A stretch of 64,000 bases of DNA from Larkinella sp051857545 (GTDB taxonomy: Bacteria > Bacteroidota > Bacteroidia > Cytophagales > Spirosomataceae). Numbering within the stretch: position 1 is the stretch's first letter; each line of letters opens with the position of its first letter. The notes under the pieces were generated by a model. The model was not told where the DNA came from and did no database searches. It saw only the letters and a list, made by a program, of their open reading frames with translations. Location of the stretch: assembly GCF_051857545.1 (NCBI RefSeq), contig NZ_JBPZHB010000019.1:1-64000 (forward strand), in the 5' to 3' direction. Below are positions 62,001-64,000 of the stretch, one piece after another. The position numbers were made by a program, and so were the translations under genes.

Positions 62001-64000
62001 GGTCAAACCGGCCTGCGTAATGGTTACCAATAATCGGTACATTCCCGCCGACAAACCATTCAAACTCGGCGTATTACCCACGGTCGCATTGTTAACCAGA
62101 TTGGTCCACTGATAGGTAACCGTAGCACTTGCTGGTGCTGCCGGCACTACCGTAGCAGTGGCACTACCTGTCGATAGACCGCATTGGGTACCAACGGACT
62201 GCAGGCTAATATCCCGCACCAGACAAAGCTGTGGGCAGTTCGATGGAGCCGGGATGTTCACCACTTGTGGAGGACAACTGCCGTTGCTGGCCGTCAGACT
62301 TACCGGCGTTCCCAAAGGAATCCCCGTAATCATCTGCGTCACCGTGTTCAACACACCTACACCCGGCGTTGATGTCACCGTTACACCCGCTGCCGCAAAG
62401 TATTTCACACTGTAGCTCGTGCTTTCACAACTCGTGCCCGCCACACTCACCAATGGATTCGCACACATCGGGGGCGTCGTACAATCGATACCGCCTACAA
62501 TCACCGTCTCCGAAGTAACGCAACCCGCCAGGCTGGCCACAATCGTTACATTCGTACTGCCCGCCACCGTCACCAGACCACCGTTCACCGTGCCACCAAA
62601 GGCCGTGATCGTTGCCCCAGCGTTGGCCGTCACACTCACCACGTAGCTCGTGCCGTTGCAAACCGGCTGGCCTACTTTCAGACCTGGAACCAGTACACAG
62701 GGAGGCACCGTGCAATTCGGGGCCACAATCGTGAAGCTGCTCACCGAGCCGCATCCACTGGTAGCCGTTACAGTCACGTTCTGACCCGAGGGAATGCCCG
62801 TGATCATGTTCAGAGCGGCATTGACCGTACCCCCACTGGCCGACACAACCGCTCCCGCACTGACCAGATAGCTGATCGAATACGTGTTGGTCGCTGTGTT
62901 ACACACCGGACCCGTCACCTCCAGCACCGGTTTCTGACAAACCGGGCAATTCGTTGGAGCCGGAATCAGGATTACTTTATCCAGGCAAGGTCCTGTAAAG
63001 TCGGCGATTGGCGGGGTAGATACCGTCAAACTCACCGGGGTCCCCAGTAGAATGCCGGTTATTTTTCCGGTAGCCTGATTAACCTGTCCTGAGCTCGCCA
63101 ATACCGTAGTACCGGTGGTCGTTGTGAAATTGACGGTATACGTGGTCGTCCCCGTTTCACATACGGTACCTCCTATGCTAATGCCCGGATTTACACAAGG
63201 CGTTGAGCAATTTTCAGGGCTCTTTATCTCGACGTTCGTGACGCAATTTCCACTACCTGCACTGATGACCGCACTGGTTCCGAGTGGAATCGTTATGGTA
63301 TGATTAACCTGATTGATGGTACCGTTTGTTGTGGTAACGGTCACCCCTGATTCGGCTGCGAAACTAACCAGATAGACATTTCCTGACAGGTCGCAAATGG
63401 GCTGTCCAACCTCCAACTGAGGGGGGACACAGCCGGTTGTGCAACTTGTTGGACTTTGTACCGTTAGTGTACTCTCACAACCTACCCCGGTAGTCGCGGT
63501 AATGACCACAGGCGTCCCCACAGGAATGTTACTGATCGTATTCCCACTGAGAGTACCCACATTTGAACTGACCCCGGTCGTGCTGCTGAAAAAGGAGACG
63601 GAATATGTATTCCCATTACAAACCGGACGGCCTGCAGTCAAGGTCGGTTTGTTGCAATACGTACAACTCGCCGGTGGTAATACAATGCCACTAGCGGGAC
63701 AACCCGGTGAATTCACCAATAGACTGGCACCCGCTCCAACCCCGGCGACGACTTCAATCGTGCCCGTAGCCTGATTAACCGTCCCCCCCTGACTGATGGT
63801 AACCGTCGTTCCCGCCGTTGCGATGTAATTAAAGTAGTACGACGTTCCTCCCGGTCTGCAAATGGGTCCGCTCAGACTAATGCCCGGGTACAGACACGGA
63901 TTGCTACAATCAGGGCTCCCTACATTGATTCGGGTCATGCAGTTTCCTGTACCTGCGGTTACAACAAGATTGGTTCCCGCGGGAATGTTACTGATGGTAT
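53010..64000 (-). CDS. Giant secreted multi-Ig repeat protein, N-terminus beyond the window
   Basis: The frame is open from the right window edge, so the in-frame ATG at 63938 is not the true start. At least 3663 residues lie in the window. From N to C: a long series of about 70-residue Cys-containing modules (VCNGTSYVVSVTANAGATI; CESTSYSVKYFAAAGVTV), SprB-like modules (CTGTDGSLVLTGLL), PKD/Ig-like modules (TPGATIQWTGPGGF), more of both, and tandem Ig-like units with GYTGLDQVCLITCDQGGLC. The last 240 residues are a conserved C-terminal domain (LKVLLEGPYN, VVEHRNHMGVMSP) ending in a dockerin-like EF-hand pair. There is no CHU_C or FlgD sorting domain. It is probably a surface adhesin or matrix protein. 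Cys is frequent, suggesting disulfides. Dense repeats also make an assembly error possible. Confidence 0.85.
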   Translation of the reverse strand, partial: TISNIPAGTNLVVTAGTGNCMTRINVGSPDCSNPCLYPGISLSGPICRPGGTSYYFNYIATAGTTVTISQGGTVNQATGTIEVVAGVGAGASLLVNSPGCPASGIVLPPASCTYCNKPTLTAGRPVCNGNTYSVSFFSSTTGVSSNVGTLSGNTISNIPVGTPVVITATTGVGCESTLTVQSPTSCTTGCVPPQLEVGQPICDLSGNVYLVSFAAESGVTVTTTNGTINQVNHTITIPLGTSAVISAGSGNCVTNVEIKSPENCSTPCVNPGISIGGTVCETGTTTYTVNFTTTTGTTVLASSGQVNQATGKITGILLGTPVSLTVSTPPIADFTGPCLDKVILIPAPTNCPVCQKPVLEVTGPVCNTATNTYSISYLVSAGAVVSASGGTVNAALNMITGIPSGQNVTVTATSGCGSVSSFTIVAPNCTVPPCVLVPGLKVGQPVCNGTSYVVSVTANAGATITAFGGTVNGGLVTVAGSTNVTIVASLAGCVTSETVIVGGIDCTTPPMCANPLVSVAGTSCESTSYSVKYFAAAGVTVTSTPGVGVLNTVTQMITGIPLGTPVSLTASNGSCPPQVVNIPAPSNCPQLCLVRDISLQSVGTQCGLSTGSATATVVPAAPASATVTYQWTNLVNNATVGNTPSLNGLSAGMYRLLVTITQAGLTCTYADTAVINPSDGIQVTPSTLVGADCGLSNGSLVFTTTGGTSPYTVQWSGAATGTLTSASPIAVTGLVSGSYSFTISSAGNTPCVSYQTISVPQRPSSLSLTANGISPTACGSNNGSIVVSWNAVPGNSNYQLTVNGVTTTVAGTSTILSGLSSGAYTISVATSGIPTCVSSTTTVMLNPTQAPAVSNWSVNQPNCAGQMGSLVFLGGQSPTVYYTVTQVGVGIIGSTNGATAQSFAAGSGTYIVTRTEGTCVSSQTYVVTVPSAIDFNVQVNPATCGQPGSLAVTDISGGTPQFVVMITNAANQTVSAGNLPAGTYTVTVTDSKGCSAREVVTITGSGLPDIASIIANNPTTCTGTDGSLVLTGLLANQGYQVCYTKNGNSPVCSALIANGMGQLTIAGLGAGIYTNITVSIGGCISIPKSATLNNPVNPPTPLSINPGAVCLGQSFTLVATGTPGATIQWTGPGGFMATGSPAVVTPTTTGMLTYTVTQTVAGCTSLPATVTALVHPTPSITQVASTNPTSCTLNDGTITLTGPLPNQTYTVCFSFNGGNSICQSLMSNPAGQHILTNLSAGAYSNITISAFGCQVAVPVSATLNGPLTPPTPQAPNPGTICQGQSVVLTASGSVGAIFQWSGPGVTTSGNPITVTPTVTGTLTYFVTQTVNGCTSAPATVTLAVNPAPTVTATISSATACAGGSFVLNATVLPSGNYTYTWKGPNNFTANGAVVTVNPATLANSGSYTVIVTDATAGCSVTKETTTSVAVTNCTVCQKPVLEVTGPVCNTATNTYSISYLVSAGAVVSASGGTVNTALNMITGIPSGQNVTVTATSGCGSVSSFTIVAPNCTVPACVQTAGLKVGQPVCNGTSYVVSVTANAGATITAFGGTVNGGLVTVAGSTNVTIVASLAGCVTSETVIVGGIDCTTPPVCTNPLVSVAGTSCESTSYSVKYFAAAGVTVTSTPGVGVLNTVTQMITGIPLGTPVSLTASNGSCPPQVVNIPAPMNCPVCQKPVLSVTGTVCNTVINTYSVGYILSAGATVSATFGTVNTATNTISGIPSGQSVVVTASNGCGAVTSTTVVAPSCPVGCTSVVGLSVGQAICQNGTAYVVSVTANAGTSFSVVGGSYANGLVTGTTGSNVTVVATLGCSTQTVVIAGANCPDPTPCTNPLISVGGTSCSGTTYSVKYTVPVGVTVMASSGVVNAVTQTITGLQLGVPVSLTVSNGTCTQVIAVPAPTTCNEPPLVPGHPVVTEPGKPVTVCLPITDPNVGDTHTVTLCAQPAHGTVSLPLTVNNQTHTVCFTYTPTAGYTGLDQVCLITCDQGGLCDTTYVPITIVPTSPTTTVGKPPVVPVTPIVTITGEPKTECYPILDPNVGDVHSYTVCGQPQHGTASVSINNTTHQICVTYTPNTGYSGPDELCLHVCDQTGLCTDVTIPIVVIPKPGPPTQPQPPTVVPPVIITTVDVPQTVCVQINDPNFGDIHTATICGQPSAGTITVGAVNNGTHMVCVTYTPPAGYSGQPLGGCLQVCDQTGLCTQVPITITVIPGPSTNEPPLVPGHPVVTEPGKPVTVCLPITDPNVGDTHTVTLCAQPAHGTVSLPLTVNNQTHTVCFTYTPTAGYTGLDQVCLITCDQGGLCDTTYVPITIVPTSPTTTVGKPPVVPVTPIVTITGEPKTECYPILDPNVGDVHSYTMCGQPQHGTASVSINNTTHQICVTYTPTAGYSGPDELCLHVCDQTGLCTDVTIPIVVIPKPGPPTQPQPPTVVPPVIITTVDVPQTVCVQINDPNFGDIHTATICGQPSAGTITVGAVNNVTHMVCVTYTPPAGYSGQPLGGCLQVCDQTGLCTQVPITITVIPGTTPPCPTIAVLPFPSDPTTCTANNGSLTLTGLTAGQSYTVCYTKNLDAPFCQTLTANQNGRILVTGLGVGVYSNITTSRNGCTSNAVSVTLVGGLPAPSATCSVTAVCVGESITLTASGTNILWQGPGLQSTTGSPVTAIPNVTGIITYMATQSANGCVSPPATVTVVVKPTPTFSVSATNPTVCNGPDGSITLMGLTPGQSYTVCYTKDAGQPVCAERLANVNGVLTITGLSAGSYTNITVTELGCISLPKAVVLTNPALPNPMITVAPSTTVCLGQALSLTATGQPGASFTWKGQGLLGTTGSVVTVNPQSTGTLSYTVTQSIVGCGASWTAITITVNPVPSATLISKNDPSACANPNGAITMGGLLSNQTYTVCYRVNNVGSAVCVQLASNNVGNIVMNGLTAGAYSVTVSNGGCSSQPVSATLVGQTPAQPTVTLTPSATICIGQSVTLTASSNLDGPFTWTGLDLSSITGGVATALPTTTGVRNYTVIQTVNGCTSIPAIVPITVMAIPAPTLVTSTAPTACSGTNGSVTLGGLTANQSYTVCYSKAGATTQCAPFVTAGNGQLVVTGLTSGAYSLTVLSAGGCRNTVPVSASVASSTACSQCTDAPLIIAQPLLICKDSTKTVSMQILDADLSDSFSATVCGVGTTNATVTVGVDNQTRQLFITYKGAPGFQGIDQVCVTVTDKCGNFDQVYVPIQVIRCVCGCSGTPPVVIPQPIITTKNNPKEICVPIVDTPTDVHTATICGGPQNGTAEITVNNTTHMLCVKYTPNANYVGTDKVCITICDQTNRCTVIEVPITVVDIPNPPALSIVPVVTNCSSTTSAYMPILDINADNTHSVMVLSQPLNGTITATVDQVTHRILITYIPAPGFTGNDKAVIRVTDSDGLSSPDTDVPLFVTPGTCLTCVTLELKVLLEGPYNTTTHKMNTVLNQRGLLPGQTPIGQFAVATPAGQPYNTAPWNYTGTESVTTYDQDVVDWVLVSLRTDELSTTPVFRVAGLLHDDGRITFVNPCFNIPAGSYHAVVEHRNHMGVMSPTKVTIVNNKLLFDFTVQDSYTIADPPSFGEIAVDGKWMMYGGDGKKDVFSDNFDINFFDSKLWKDESGIFDQYRYGDFNMDADVNFVDSVLWKKNNGRYSKVPH
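53013..53225 (-). other. Dockerin-like Ca-binding motif pair at the C-terminus
   Basis: The final 71 residues hold two similar loops, DNFDINFFDSKLWKDESG and GDFNMDADVNFVDSVLWKK. Each has the Asp-x-Asn/Asp-x-Asp pattern, a central VN/IN, an Asp in the 12th position and a following LWK helix. This follows the two-EF-hand plan of type I dockerins, though the helix is shorter and the Lys-Arg recognition pair differs. Dockerin-like tails on very large Cytophagales surface proteins are known. Confidence 0.6.
56442..57371 (-). repeat. Second 310-residue tandem repeat unit (three Ig-like modules)
   Basis: The C-terminal-side copy of a 930-bp direct repeat. It encodes NEPPLVPGHPVVTEPGKPV..., two further modules and ends QVPITITVIPG. 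It differs from the adjoining copy by only a few bases over the whole unit. Confidence 0.8.
57372..58301 (-). repeat. First 310-residue tandem repeat unit (three Ig-like modules)
   Basis: Immediately adjoining copy with the same 930-bp period, aligned by the words aggaggttcg (57351 and 58281) and cccggaatgaccgtaatg. Each unit encodes three Cys-paired modules ending VCDQTGLC or TCDQGGLC. Confidence 0.8.
58999..59695 (-). repeat. Direct repeat, copy 1 of about 697 bp (3246 bp from copy 2)
   Basis: Nearly identical to 62245-62941, with constant offset 3246 from the start (gagccgggatgttcaccac) to the end (ggtttctgacaaac). It encodes three of the roughly 75-residue Cys-containing modules. Confidence 0.8.
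62245..62941 (-). repeat. Direct repeat, copy 2 of about 697 bp
   Basis: Same offset alignment as copy 1, with a few scattered substitutions and a diverged patch around 62685 (GLKVGQP flank, LVPGL versus QTAGL). The interval between the copies is filled with SprB-like and PKD-like modules. Confidence 0.8.

Overview
The window reads as chromosomal DNA of a Cytophagales bacterium (phylum Bacteroidota), most probably from the Spirosoma/Larkinella group. This is inferred from several markers: a CHU_C-type (gliding-motility-associated) C-terminal sorting domain, a PorU-like C25 peptidase, a FISUMP-domain protein, many small lipoproteins, a CTnDOT-like tyrosine recombinase, and a giant secreted protein of repeated Ig-like modules. 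No rRNA, tRNA or CRISPR array was seen.

Region 1 (1-5.3 kb) is a decayed accessory zone. It holds the last 28 codons of an ISL3-type transposase, a frameshifted tyrosine recombinase, a PP-loop (PAPS-reductase-like) remnant, a PAS-PAS-GAF histidine kinase, and an IS5-like element whose transposase carries an in-frame amber codon. Region 2 (5.3-19.7 kb) is a mosaic of mostly single genes on both strands: small lipoproteins, a FISUMP protein, a secreted beta-helix protein, an alpha/beta hydrolase flanked by one intact and one degraded Crp-family regulator, a second PAS kinase, a PQQ dehydrogenase with an internal cytochrome c domain, and a large alpha-galactosidase-like glycosidase.

Region 3 (19.9-42.9 kb) is a complete-looking Wzx/Wzy-type exopolysaccharide locus on the + strand. 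It encodes a UDP-GlcNAc 2-epimerase, a multi-SLBB export protein, a Wzz-like chain-length protein without a kinase domain, a Wzx flippase, a Wzy-like polymerase, five GT4 glycosyltransferases, an asparagine synthase, an MDR/GFO bi-domain oxidoreductase, a heparinase II/III-like protein, a methyltransferase, a nucleotide-sugar epimerase/reductase and, last, a WecA/WbpL-type initiating phosphosugar transferase. Several genes overlap by ATGA, implying translational coupling. A Wzi-family outer-membrane protein follows convergently.

Region 4 (44.5-64 kb) is a surface and secretion region. It holds a PorU2-like C25 peptidase, an orphan FdtA-like cupin, two membrane histidine kinases, a small protein made of a cohesin-like domain plus a CHU_C T9SS sorting domain, and immediately upstream of that a giant cysteine-rich repeat protein. 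At least 3663 residues of the giant protein lie in the window, and its N-terminus lies beyond the right edge. It ends in a dockerin-like pair of Ca-binding motifs rather than a sorting domain. The adjacent cohesin-like and dockerin-like partners, separated by a stable UUCG-capped hairpin, are the most intriguing arrangement in the window.
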